15,475 bases of DNA from Deltaproteobacteria bacterium (GCA_947483545.1 CANKNP010000088.1:1-15475), one strand, 5' to 3'. Positions 1 to 7,529 are shown, numbered from the stretch's first letter. Notes: a model not told the origin generated them from the letters alone. Numbers and translations: made by a program.

Positions 1-32
1 CCTGCTTCGGCGGGTACTCCCGCCGAAGCAGG
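1..32. terminator. Perfect 14-bp inverted repeat with 4-nt loop (candidate terminator hairpin)
   Basis: Arms CCTGCTTCGGCGGG (1-14) and CCCGCCGAAGCAGG (19-32) are exact reverse complements around the loop TACT. This is a very stable stem. No clear T-run follows on either strand within the window, so it is either a GC-type terminator or a REP-like intergenic palindrome. It lies downstream of the minus-strand membrane-protein gene and possibly downstream of a gene to the left that is not visible. Confidence 0.6.
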
Positions 33-73
33 GTATGCGCTCGTACCCGAGCGCACCCCGGCTCGCGGGGGGC

Positions 74-94
74 GTGGGGGGCGAAGCCCCCCAC
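74..94. terminator. Perfect 9-bp GC-rich hairpin with GAA loop
   Basis: GTGGGGGGC (74-82) and GCCCCCCAC (86-94) pair perfectly around GAA. The stem starts 55 bp past the stop codon of the minus-strand gene at 149-751, so it is a reasonable transcription terminator for that gene, although a T-run is lacking. G-tract/C-tract palindromes of this type also occur as dispersed intergenic elements in high-GC genomes, so its role is inferred only from position. Confidence 0.5.
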
Positions 95-148
95 AAAGCA
101 GGGCGGGTTTGGAAGCCAGCCCTGGCGAGAAACCTTGAGGCAGGGACA

Positions 149-751
149 CTAGCTGGAGAACTGGTGGCGGAGGAGCAGGAAGATCGCGGCGGTCAGGCCG
201 AACCATCCCAGCACCAGGTGATCGGTGCTGGCCACGGTGCGATCGCTCGTGGGGAGCGCGTCGCGAAGGCGACCGGCGGCGCCGAGCAGCGTCACCCCGC
301 CGATGGCCAGCGCCATCCAGCGCGTCAACAGCGCGAAGACCGCCGGATCGCCGGTCGTGGCGAACCACACGAGCAGGGGAATGAGCCCGAGCGCAAAGCG
401 CCCGCCGTCGGCCCAGGCCCCGGCGGTGGCCCGGGGGAGGTCGGAAGGGCGGCCGTGCAGGGCGAGCCACTGGTGCAGAACGACCAGCGTGATTTGGGTG
501 GAGGCGAGCGCCATCGGCAGGGGCAGCAGGTTGGCCGCGACGGAGAAAGGCACGCCGGGGGGCGCGACCGCGAGCGCGACCAGCCCGAAACCGAGGTAGC
601 CGCCGAGCCCGCCGAGCGTTGCTGCGGGAGAGGGGAACGGGAGCGCGGGGGGGAGGGGGGTCGGCTCGTCAAGCGCCGGCACCCGGTACATCGGCAACGT
701 GATCGTCGGGTTCGGCGGCGCAGCTTCGGGGAGGGCGAGGGCCTGGGACAT
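149..751 (-). CDS. Unrecognised multi-pass membrane protein, 200 aa
   Basis: I do not recognise the family. The first 40 residues are Pro- and Ala-rich with no signal peptide. After that come about four or five hydrophobic segments (roughly residues 44-63, 71-97, 116-133, 137-160 and 177-195), with Arg/Asp-containing loops between them (for example around 101-117 and 161-177). This implies an integral inner-membrane protein. The start ATG (749-751) is chosen because GGAG sits 6 nt upstream on the minus strand (758-761). The open frame continues upstream to 919, but that extension is low-complexity Gly/Arg/Ala and would run into the divergent PEGA gene. It stands alone on this strand and is transcribed away from the PEGA-lipoprotein-barrel cluster, with two hairpins downstream. 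Existence is well supported by hydrophobic patterning; function is unknown. Confidence 0.75.
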   Translation of the reverse strand: MSQALALPEAAPPNPTITLPMYRVPALDEPTPLPPALPFPSPAATLGGLGGYLGFGLVALAVAPPGVPFSVAANLLPLPMALASTQITLVVLHQWLALHGRPSDLPRATAGAWADGGRFALGLIPLLVWFATTGDPAVFALLTRWMALAIGGVTLLGAAGRLRDALPTSDRTVASTDHLVLGWFGLTAAIFLLLRHQFSS

Positions 752-917
752 CGATGACTCCGGGGTGATCGCACCGTACGCCCCGCCACGCGCAGCGCCG
801 GCGGGGACGCGGTGCACCAGGGGTGCAGAGGCTCCAGCCCCCCTCCGCCTCGGGCCTCCGGCCGCCTCCCGCCTCCAGCCTCCCGCCTCCGCCGTGGTAT
901 CCTTGCTCACCCTCGCC
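752..917. promoter_or_regulatory. Divergent intergenic region with a pyrimidine-rich tract
   Basis: These 166 bp separate two divergent genes and should hold both promoters. No convincing -35/-10 pair was found. Positions about 838-893 are a run of imperfect GCCTCC/GCCTCCCG units, almost pure C/T with scattered G, so the minus strand carries many closely spaced GG and GGG runs that could form G-quadruplex structures. The tract lies just upstream of the PEGA start codon and would be part of its 5' leader or promoter. Confidence 0.4.
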
Positions 918-2021
918 ATGCCCTACACCGCCGCCCCTGCCTCGCCCCGCGCCCTCTCCGGCGCTCTCTCCAAACTCCGCGCCTTCCTGGTTGCTTTTGC
1001 CGCGGTGCTCGTCGCCTCTGGTCAGGCGCTCGCCGCGGATGGCATCCTCAAGGTCAAGAGCAACGTCGCGACCGCTGAGGTGTTTGTCGATGGCGTGAGC
1101 CTTGGCACGGTGCCCGTCACCCGCTTTCTGGCGCCTGGCACGCACTTCATCCGGGTGGTCGCCGACAATCATGACCCTTTCGTCCGCAAGGTGGACATCC
1201 TGGATGGCAAGACCAGCGACGTCAACGCGCCTCTGGCGATCGGCGAGGGCACGGCGGAATTTGAGGGCCCCCCGGCGGGGCGCCTTTTCATCGACGGAAA
1301 AGACCGCGGGGCGCTGCCGATTCGACTCACCGACCTTGGCCCCGGCCGGCACGCTTGGAAGGTGACCTCCCCGAAGTTTGAGCCCCAGGAGGGGGATCTC
1401 GACTTTGTGCAGGGCAAGAACTACCTGATCGAGGTGCCGATGGTATCCGCCTCGGGTGTCTTCCTCTTCGAGACCTCGCCGGCGGGCGCTGAGGTGCTGC
1501 TGGACGGTACGAGCGTGGGGACAACCCCGCTTCGGTTGGAGGGGATCCCGCTCGGTGTGCACGGCGTGGTGCTGCGCCTCGCGGATCGCGCCACCGTCGT
1601 CCGGACCGTGGACACGACGCAAGGCATTCGGGGCGACGTGACTGTCTCGCTCCAAGAGGGTGGCAGCCTGCTCAAGGTCACGACGGGGGACGCTGCCGCG
1701 AAGGTTTACCTCAACGGCGCCGAGATCGGCGTCGGGAGCGTCGTGAAGTTCGGCCCCGTCGAGAAGGGGCGCGCCACGGTCGCGGTCGAGGTGGGCGGCG
1801 CGCGGGTGAGCGATGCCTTCAACATCCCCTCCTCTGGCACGCTGCTGCTGAAGCGGTCGGACACGACCCTCGAAAAACAGAAGCCGTTGCTGCAACGGTG
1901 GGGCTTCTGGGCCGCGATCGGCGGTGGCGTGGCGGTCGGGGCCGGTGCCGGCATCGCGACGGCTGTGGCCGCTCAACCTGAACCTCTCCCCTCTGGCGAC
2001 ACTGTGGTGGTCCTCCCATGA
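918..2021 (+). CDS. Exported PEGA-repeat protein with C-terminal membrane segment, 367 aa
   Basis: From the ATG at 918 the protein has a signal peptide with hydrophobic core at about residues 21-38 and an A-L-A cleavage site near residue 39. Four tandem beta-sandwich units follow (about 42-106, 111-175, 179-246 and 250-311). The first three carry the PEGA signature of a small hydrophobic strand, V/I-D-G turn, G-T/A-x-P and P-G-x-H (for example FVDGVSLGTVPV at 56-67 and LLDGTSVGTTPL at 194-205). The fourth is degenerate. A hydrophobic Gly/Ala segment (329-352) precedes a short Pro-rich tail. PEGA domains are known as extracytoplasmic repeats thought to bind surface structures or polysaccharide; the binding partner here is unknown. 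GTG 894 and TTG 903 are alternative in-frame starts, and no strong ribosome site is visible for any. The stop overlaps the next gene's start (ATGA at 2018-2021), so the two are probably translationally coupled. Confidence 0.85.
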   Translation: MPYTAAPASPRALSGALSKLRAFLVAFAAVLVASGQALAADGILKVKSNVATAEVFVDGVSLGTVPVTRFLAPGTHFIRVVADNHDPFVRKVDILDGKTSDVNAPLAIGEGTAEFEGPPAGRLFIDGKDRGALPIRLTDLGPGRHAWKVTSPKFEPQEGDLDFVQGKNYLIEVPMVSASGVFLFETSPAGAEVLLDGTSVGTTPLRLEGIPLGVHGVVLRLADRATVVRTVDTTQGIRGDVTVSLQEGGSLLKVTTGDAAAKVYLNGAEIGVGSVVKFGPVEKGRATVAVEVGGARVSDAFNIPSSGTLLLKRSDTTLEKQKPLLQRWGFWAAIGGGVAVGAGAGIATAVAAQPEPLPSGDTVVVLP

Positions 2022-5000
2022 ACCGTATGTCCCGCGCATTGCGCATCCTTCCGTTGCTCGCCTCGGTGGGGCTCTTCAGCTTGGCCGGTTGCAAGCAAGA
2101 GACCAAGACAGCGTTCATTGTCAGCTACGATGTGGGGGAGCTGATCGACACGGCCTCCGATTGGAAGCTGATCATTCGCTCCGATGAGGCCTGGGCGGAC
2201 ACCTCCGCAGATGGGTTCGGCGACTGGATCGGCGAAGACGGCGAGCTGGAGTACGGCATCGCGGTGGACGAGCTCGACGGCGCTCTCGCCTCGACCGAGG
2301 TGCAAGCCGGCGTCAACGTCGGCCCCTTCCTGTTCAACCTCGCGGGCTACGAAGCCGACCTTCAAACCGTCAAGTCCGCCGCGAACGGACCTGTGGGCTT
2401 CACCGCCGACTCCGTGATCTCCTTCACCATCTTCGGCGAAGCCGCACCTCCCCCGCCCACAGGCTGCGAGGACGAAGAGGACAACGACGCCGACGGCTAC
2501 GTGGACGGCGATGATCCGGACTGCGCAGAGGGCACCGAAGAATTGGGGACCGGCGACACCCAATGCAACGACGCGCGCGACAATGACGAAGACGGCGACT
2601 CCGACATCCTCGACTCCGATTGTGAGGATGCGTTCGACGACGATGAGTCGGGCCCATGCAACGATGGCGAAGACGACGACGAAGACGGCTACACCGACGG
2701 CGACGATCCCGACTGCGACGACATCGGGACCGAGGATCCCGACGATGGCGCCGGCTTTGGCAACACCGAGTGTAACAACGGTGTGGATGACGACGACGAT
2801 GGCGATGAGGACGTCGAGGACACCGAGTGCGACGACGCGTACGACGACTCCGAGGCGCTGCCAAGCTGCGAGGACGGCCAGGACGACGACGGCGACGGCT
2901 ACTTCGACAGCTCCGATCCCGACTGTCAGTCTGGCGACGAAGAGTCGGGCTACTCAGACTACGCCTGCAACAACGGCGATGACGACGATGGCGACGGTGA
3001 GATCGACACGGCCGACGCCGCCTGCTCGTCTGCGACAGACGACAGCGAAGCCAACGCATGTGATGACGGGCTCGACAACGATGGTGACACCTGGTCCGAC
3101 GGCGACGACCCGGGCTGCACCACCAGCCTGGACGACGACGAAGACGGCTTCGACGGTGGCTCCGAGTGCAGCGATGGCGACGACAACGATGGCGACGGGG
3201 ACATCGACGGCGAGGACGCCGAGTGCGACGACGCCGACGACGATCTCGAGAACACCGACTGTTACGACGACCTCGACAGTGATGGCGATGGCTGGATCGA
3301 CGGCGACGATCCGGACTGCGCCAGCTCCCCGACCGAGCTCGGCTACGACGCGTCCTGGACCTGCAACGACGGACTTGACAACGACGGCGATGGTTTTGAG
3401 GACGACACCGACGGCGACTGCACCGACGCCTATGCGCTCGAGGACAGCCTGTGCAGCGACGGCTTGGACAACGACAGCGATGGCTGGCTCGACGACGATG
3501 ACCCGGACTGCGCGTCTGGCGTGAGCGAGGACGGCTTTGGCACCGACGACTGCAACGATGGTGTAGACAACGACACCGACTTCGGGATTGATTCCGGGGA
3601 CTTGGACTGCTACAGCGCGACAACGGATGAAGCTTCTTCCTGCGCGGATGGCACCGACGATGACGGCGACACCTGGATCGACGAAGAGGATCCCGACTGC
3701 GCGACGGGCGATGTGGAGCTTGGGCCCAGCAGCAATGAGTGTAACGATGCGCTCGACAATGATGGCGATGGCGACGAGGACAATGACGACTCTGACTGTG
3801 CCGACGCGTACGGCATCTCCGAGGAGATCTTCGTTTGCTCCAACGGCCTGGACGACGACGGCGACGGCTGGTCCGATCTCCTGGATCCCGCGTGTACGAC
3901 AGACACCGGCATCAGCGAGGACCCGGACACCTCCGCCTACCGTTGCAACAATGGCACCGACGATGATGCCGACGGCTTGATCGACGTGGACGACCCCGGC
4001 TGCTACGCTGGCACGGACACCGACGAGACCGACATCTCCACGTTCTGCAACAATGGGAACGACGACGACGGCGACGGTTGGACCGACAGCGAGGATCCCG
4101 ACTGTGCAGACGGCGGCGAGGAGGAGACGGGGTTCACGACCAGCGCGTGCAACAATGCGTTCGACGACGATGCCGACTCCCTCGCAGACTCCGAGGATCC
4201 CGACTGCTACGACGCCGCCGATGTGTTGGAGAGCTCGGCGGTCGACGGTTGCAGCGACGGCGCCGATGAGGACGAGGACGGCTGGGTCGATCTCTCCGAT
4301 CCCGACTGCACGAGCGGGACCGACGAGGAGGGCTTTGGGTCCAACGACTGCAACGACGGCGACGACAACGATGGCGACGACACGATCGACGCCGAGGATT
4401 CGAGCTGCGAGCTCGCGACCGGCGAGGACGAGGACGCTGCGATCAGCACCTGCATCGACGGCGAGGACTCCGATGGCGATGGCTGGGTGGACTTTGAGGA
4501 TCCGGACTGCCTGACCGAAGGCGAGGAGGCCGGCTTCGGCACGACCGACTGCAACGACGGCGAGGATGGCGACGGTGACTTCACCATCGACGTCGCAGAC
4601 GTGGGCTGCGCCGATGCGTACGACACCAACGAGGACAACTTCGCGGACGATTGTGAGAACGGCAGCGATGACGACGCGGACGGTTGGGTGGACGCGCTCG
4701 ACACGGATTGCGGCGGCGGCGACGAAGGGGGCGCCGGCTTCCGGCAGTGTGACAATGGCGACGATGACGATGGCGACGGGCTCTCCGATGCAGACGACCC
4801 CGACTGCACCGCCGGTTGGGATGACGACGAGGCGACCGGCCTCGACGGGTGCAGCAACGGCTACGACGAGGACGCCGACGGCTACATCGACGCCGACGAT
4901 CCCGACTGTGGCGCCGGAATCGCGGAGGTCGGGTTCCTGACCACGCCGTGCAACGACGGCCGGGACAACGACTACGACGGGGATCTCGACGCCGACGACG

Positions 5001-6286
5001 CTGACTGTCCCGACGCCACCTGGGGTTGGGAGAGCCGCAATTCGACCTGCAACGACGGCACGGACGACGACGGTGACGGCTGGACCGACATCGATGATCC
5101 CGACTGTGCGGTCGGCGGCGAGGACGGCGGGTTCGTCACCTCCGCCTGCAACGATGGCAGCGACAACGATGGCGACGGGGATGCCGACGCCAACGACTCG
5201 GATTGCCTCGACGGCTTTGGCAACAGCGAGGAGGCTCCCAGCGGCGACTGCAACGACGGGTCCGACGACGACTCCGACGGCTGGACCGACTTTGACGACC
5301 CGGATTGTGCCCTCGGCGGCGACGCTGAGGTCGGCTACGCCTCGACCGGCTGCAACGATGGCAGCGACAACGATGGCGACGCGCTGGACGACGCCGACGA
5401 CCCCGGCTGCTTTGAAGCCTGGGACGACGTCGAGACCGACATGGCCGCGACCTGCGAGGACGGCAACGATGACGACGGCGACGGTTGGACCGACGACGAG
5501 GATCCAGACTGTCAGCGATCCACCGCCGAATCGGGCGACGGGGTCTCGGCCTGCAACGATGGCTTGGACAACGACAGCGATGGCGACCAGGACAGCGACG
5601 ACGCCGATTGTCTCTACGCCTCCGACAACGAGGAGGCCACGAGCGACTCGGGCACCCCCTCGTGCAGCGACGGCGACGACGATGATGGCGACGGCTGGAC
5701 CGACGACGCCGATCCCGATTGCGCCTGGCTTGGCTACGAGAACGGGTTCGACTCCGCGTTTGAGTGCAACGACGATGACAACAACGACGATGACGACTGG
5801 ACAGACATGGAAGACCCCGGTTGTCTTGGCGGCACCGACAACGAGGAGTCCCACGTCCCAGAGTGTGACGATGGCCTGGACAATGACGGCGATGGCTGGC
5901 CCGACACCGAGGATCCAGACTGTGACGACGATGACGACTACTTGGAAGACGGCGGCTACGGCGATTCCAGCGACGATTGCAACAATGGCCTCGACGATGA
6001 CGGGGACGGTGTGATCGACGCCGAGGATTACGGCTGTGTGGCCTATTCGGACTCGTCCGAGGTGGACCCCGTGACTGAGTGCAACGACGGCGACGACGAC
6101 GACGGCGACGGCTGGAAGGACCTCGACGATCCCGGGTGCTTGAACTCGCCGCTTACAACGCTCGAAGACGACGGCTACGACCCGAGCTACGACTGCAACG
6201 ACTCGGTGGACAATGACGGCACCGGCGGCGCAGATTCGGACGATCCGCAGTGCTCGGACGGGTACGACAACTCGGAGAGCTCGTAG
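2018..6286 (+). CDS. Giant Asp/Cys-rich lipoprotein with 38 EF-loop-like Cys-flanked repeats, 1422 aa
   Basis: The N-terminus is a lipoprotein signal: basic residues, a hydrophobic core and the lipobox LAGC with Cys at residue 25. Residues 26-149 form a non-repetitive domain without cysteine. From residue 150 to the end there are 38 units of about 33 residues with consensus CNDGxDNDGDGxxDxxDxDC followed by an acidic linker of about 10-18 residues. Inside each unit the D-x-D-x-D-G-x-x-D-x-x-D spacing equals an EF-hand-type or thrombospondin type 3 calcium loop. Every unit has exactly two Cys (76 in all plus the lipobox Cys), so one disulfide per unit is likely. It resembles, but is not identical to, the Cys/Asp motif of MopE-type metal-binding repeats. 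The likely role is a long, calcium-stiffened envelope or surface rod; ligand and function are not shown. The gene overlaps the PEGA gene by ATGA and is followed after 10 bp by a barrel gene, so the three are probably one operon. Confidence 0.9.
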   Translation: MNRMSRALRILPLLASVGLFSLAGCKQETKTAFIVSYDVGELIDTASDWKLIIRSDEAWADTSADGFGDWIGEDGELEYGIAVDELDGALASTEVQAGVNVGPFLFNLAGYEADLQTVKSAANGPVGFTADSVISFTIFGEAAPPPPTGCEDEEDNDADGYVDGDDPDCAEGTEELGTGDTQCNDARDNDEDGDSDILDSDCEDAFDDDESGPCNDGEDDDEDGYTDGDDPDCDDIGTEDPDDGAGFGNTECNNGVDDDDDGDEDVEDTECDDAYDDSEALPSCEDGQDDDGDGYFDSSDPDCQSGDEESGYSDYACNNGDDDDGDGEIDTADAACSSATDDSEANACDDGLDNDGDTWSDGDDPGCTTSLDDDEDGFDGGSECSDGDDNDGDGDIDGEDAECDDADDDLENTDCYDDLDSDGDGWIDGDDPDCASSPTELGYDASWTCNDGLDNDGDGFEDDTDGDCTDAYALEDSLCSDGLDNDSDGWLDDDDPDCASGVSEDGFGTDDCNDGVDNDTDFGIDSGDLDCYSATTDEASSCADGTDDDGDTWIDEEDPDCATGDVELGPSSNECNDALDNDGDGDEDNDDSDCADAYGISEEIFVCSNGLDDDGDGWSDLLDPACTTDTGISEDPDTSAYRCNNGTDDDADGLIDVDDPGCYAGTDTDETDISTFCNNGNDDDGDGWTDSEDPDCADGGEEETGFTTSACNNAFDDDADSLADSEDPDCYDAADVLESSAVDGCSDGADEDEDGWVDLSDPDCTSGTDEEGFGSNDCNDGDDNDGDDTIDAEDSSCELATGEDEDAAISTCIDGEDSDGDGWVDFEDPDCLTEGEEAGFGTTDCNDGEDGDGDFTIDVADVGCADAYDTNEDNFADDCENGSDDDADGWVDALDTDCGGGDEGGAGFRQCDNGDDDDGDGLSDADDPDCTAGWDDDEATGLDGCSNGYDEDADGYIDADDPDCGAGIAEVGFLTTPCNDGRDNDYDGDLDADDADCPDATWGWESRNSTCNDGTDDDGDGWTDIDDPDCAVGGEDGGFVTSACNDGSDNDGDGDADANDSDCLDGFGNSEEAPSGDCNDGSDDDSDGWTDFDDPDCALGGDAEVGYASTGCNDGSDNDGDALDDADDPGCFEAWDDVETDMAATCEDGNDDDGDGWTDDEDPDCQRSTAESGDGVSACNDGLDNDSDGDQDSDDADCLYASDNEEATSDSGTPSCSDGDDDDGDGWTDDADPDCAWLGYENGFDSAFECNDDDNNDDDDWTDMEDPGCLGGTDNEESHVPECDDGLDNDGDGWPDTEDPDCDDDDDYLEDGGYGDSSDDCNNGLDDDGDGVIDAEDYGCVAYSDSSEVDPVTECNDGDDDDGDGWKDLDDPGCLNSPLTTLEDDGYDPSYDCNDSVDNDGTGGADSDDPQCSDGYDNSESS
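2465..6283 (+). repeat. Coding tandem array: 19 copies of a two-unit (~67-aa, ~201-bp) repeat
   Basis: The array starts at the TGC for residue 150 and runs to the last codon. Thirty-eight Cys-to-Cys units were counted by eye over 1273 residues, averaging 33.5 residues per unit and 67 per pair. Units alternate: odd units carry Trp or Tyr after the loop (GDGWxDxxDPDC), even units mostly have Asp, Leu, Ala or similar there and end in a D-A-Y-D-like acidic linker. Copies are diverged in both protein and DNA sequence, so the array is old and not a fresh slippage product. Confidence 0.88.
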
Positions 6287-6296
6287 TCTCGGCCCC

Positions 6297-7034
6297 GTGA
6301 CCTTGCTGCTCCTCGGCTTCGTTCTGCCCGCGGTCGCTGCGGACCGTCCGAGCGTCTACGTCCGTGAGGCGCTCGGCGTCTCGTTCTTCTCCACCGGCGC
6401 GCTGTCCGCCACGCGCCTGGAGCTGCGCACCCCGCTCTACCGCTCCGACTCCGCCTTGTTCAAGGCCACGTACGCGGGCGCTGGGGTTGGGCTCATGGTC
6501 TCCCCCGCCTTCGTGGGTGTCGGACCCCGCGTCTCCATCGCTCCCATCGATGTTTTCGACCTGAACCTGTCCGCCGGCCGCACGTTCTACTTCGACGGCG
6601 GCCTCGGGCTCATGCCCTTCGATGTGACCTCGGGCCGCACCGGTGACCAGCGTGACGCCCGATCCGACGATGGTTTCGCCAGCGGCGCTTGGATGGCGAC
6701 CGCGGAACCCACGTTGAAGCTGAAGCTCGGCCCCATCGTCGCGTTCGACGCCTGGACCATCGACATCCTCCACATCGATCGCCCAGCAGGCGTCACCGCC
6801 GACTACACCTACGAGCCGCTCCGTGGGCTGATCATCGCGTTCGACGACGTGACCGTGGACCAGCAGGCGGGCCTGCTCTTCGATGCGCTCCCGCCGGATG
6901 GTCCGAGCTTTCGGATCGGGCTCATCGGACGCGACCGGTTTGCCATCGTGTCCGGCGATCACACGACGTCGGCGGGCCCCTGGTGGCTGCCAGACCTGGA
7001 ACGAAGCCGGCGGTCCCCACGCTCGTCGCGATGA
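6297..7034 (+). CDS. Predicted outer-membrane beta-barrel protein, 3' end frameshifted
   Basis: The GTG at 6297 gives a signal peptide at once (hydrophobic residues 2-13, A-V-A-A cleavage near residue 14), whereas longer starts lie inside the lipoprotein gene. The mature part alternates hydrophobic and polar residues with Gly and aromatic caps (for example GAGVGLMVSPAFVGVGPRVS at 61-80), typical of amphipathic barrel strands. No enzyme motif is seen. The reading frame degenerates after about residue 235 into an Arg/Ser tail and stops at 7034, while a beta-strand-like continuation reads from about 7001 to 7147 in another frame. Restoring one base near 6990-7010 would give a 283-residue protein. 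This is either a real truncation or a sequencing error. As third gene of the PEGA-lipoprotein cluster it may hold or export the repeat lipoprotein at the outer membrane; that is inference. Confidence 0.75.
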   Translation: MTLLLLGFVLPAVAADRPSVYVREALGVSFFSTGALSATRLELRTPLYRSDSALFKATYAGAGVGLMVSPAFVGVGPRVSIAPIDVFDLNLSAGRTFYFDGGLGLMPFDVTSGRTGDQRDARSDDGFASGAWMATAEPTLKLKLGPIVAFDAWTIDILHIDRPAGVTADYTYEPLRGLIIAFDDVTVDQQAGLLFDALPPDGPSFRIGLIGRDRFAIVSGDHTTSAGPWWLPDLERSRRSPRSSR

Positions 7035-7147
7035 GCCAGTTGTACTTGGTGGATCCGGACCGCGAGGTCTTGAGCGCCCCGAACATCACGGTCGCCGCCC
7101 GTTGGGAGATCGACGTGCCGCTGGAGGGCTCAAGGGCGGAGCCGTGA
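7031..7147 (+). pseudogene. Detached C-terminal segment of the barrel gene (or a coupled 38-aa ORF)
   Basis: In this frame coding-like sequence is readable from about 7001 (TKPAVPTLV...) through a stretch ending VAARWEIDVPL, which has the alternating pattern and aromatic residue of a terminal barrel strand, then a stop at 7145-7147. The segment fits as the natural end of the preceding barrel. An ATG at 7031 overlaps the upstream stop (ATGA), so translation of a separate 38-residue peptide by coupling is formally possible, but a split by single-base deletion explains the data better. Confidence 0.6.
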
Positions 7148-7170
7148 GGCGTGAAGAGCGCGGTCAGGAG

Positions 7171-7194
7171 CGGACAAGAGCGAGCGCTTGTCCG
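7171..7194 (+). terminator. Hairpin downstream of the surface operon
   Basis: CGGACAAG (7171-7178) and CTTGTCCG (7187-7194) pair perfectly around an 8-nt loop, beginning 24 bp after the last stop codon of the plus-strand cluster. The sequence after it is TTT-containing but C-rich, so it is a weak candidate for factor-independent termination. Confidence 0.5.
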
Positions 7195-7249
7195 CTTTCC
7201 CTCCCCCACCGGGGGGAGGTGCCCGCAGGGCGGAGGGGGGCTCGGTCCA
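7192..7249. repeat. 58-bp direct repeat, copy 1
   Basis: Identical over 58 bp to 7350-7407. It contains two internal dyads: CCTCCCCC/GGGGGAGG (7200-7219) and GCCC/GGGC (7221-7231). The GC-rich, palindromic, non-coding character is that of a dispersed REP-like intergenic element. Confidence 0.85.
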
Positions 7250-7278
7250 TGCCCGCGGCAATGTTTACGGCCCCCCCT

Positions 7279-7290
7279 CCGCTTTCCCTC
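7279..7290. repeat. Short remnant of the 58-bp repeat
   Basis: The 12 bases CCGCTTTCCCTC equal the first 12 of both full copies and then diverge. It lies between them, consistent with a truncated third copy, although a 12-bp match in C-rich DNA could also be chance. Confidence 0.35.
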
Positions 7291-7349
7291 GCCCGTTCAC
7301 GCCCGTGACCAGTACCCCCCGCCCACGGAGTTGGTCCATCCGCACCGCC

Positions 7350-7407
7350 CCGCTTTCCCTCCCCCACCGGGGGGAGGTGCCCGCAGGGCGGAGGGGGGCT
7401 CGGTCCA
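7350..7407. repeat. 58-bp direct repeat, copy 2
   Basis: Exact copy of 7192-7249 in the same orientation, offset by 158 bp, with the same two internal dyads. Flanking bases differ on both sides, so the repeat boundaries are sharp. Confidence 0.85.
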
Positions 7408-7516
7408 AGCCCCCCCGATCGATGGATTTTGGGAACCCGCTCCGGGTTGGAGGGGCGCGGGAGCAACCGCGCCGGGCTGGCCCGTGCGACGATGGGCCCC
7501 GTCGGATGTAACATAA

Positions 7517-7529
7517 CTGAGGGGCTCAG
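7517..7529 (-). terminator. Small dyad downstream of the minus-strand operon
   Basis: CTGAG-GGG-CTCAG. Read on the minus strand it lies 36 bp past the stop codon at 7566 and is followed by TTATGTTACAT, unusually T-rich for this region. The stem is only 5 bp, so it is a weak terminator candidate. Confidence 0.35.

Noticed and set aside
669..2039. 456-residue minus-strand frame opposite the PEGA gene
   Set aside because: Shadow of the PEGA protein, which has signal peptide, repeats and a coupled downstream start.
2424..3623. 399-residue Arg/Ser-rich minus-strand frame
   Set aside because: Another shadow of the Asp-rich array; low complexity and no gene-like features.
2954..5854. 966-residue open frame antisense to the repeat lipoprotein, rich in Val/Ile/Ala
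   Set aside because: It is the mirror of GAC/GAT Asp codons read as GTC/ATC. It has the same repeat period as the sense protein, no signal or known domain, and is fully explained by the composition of the real gene.
2465..6283. Repeat array considered as a CRISPR or non-coding tandem repeat
   Set aside because: The periodicity is at protein level with diverged DNA copies and a continuous frame headed by a lipoprotein signal; there are no identical direct repeats with unique spacers.
7151..7516. Short frames through the 58-bp repeats
   Set aside because: They translate the repeated GC-rich element into Pro/Arg/Gly sequence in several frames equally well, as expected of intergenic repeats and not genes.
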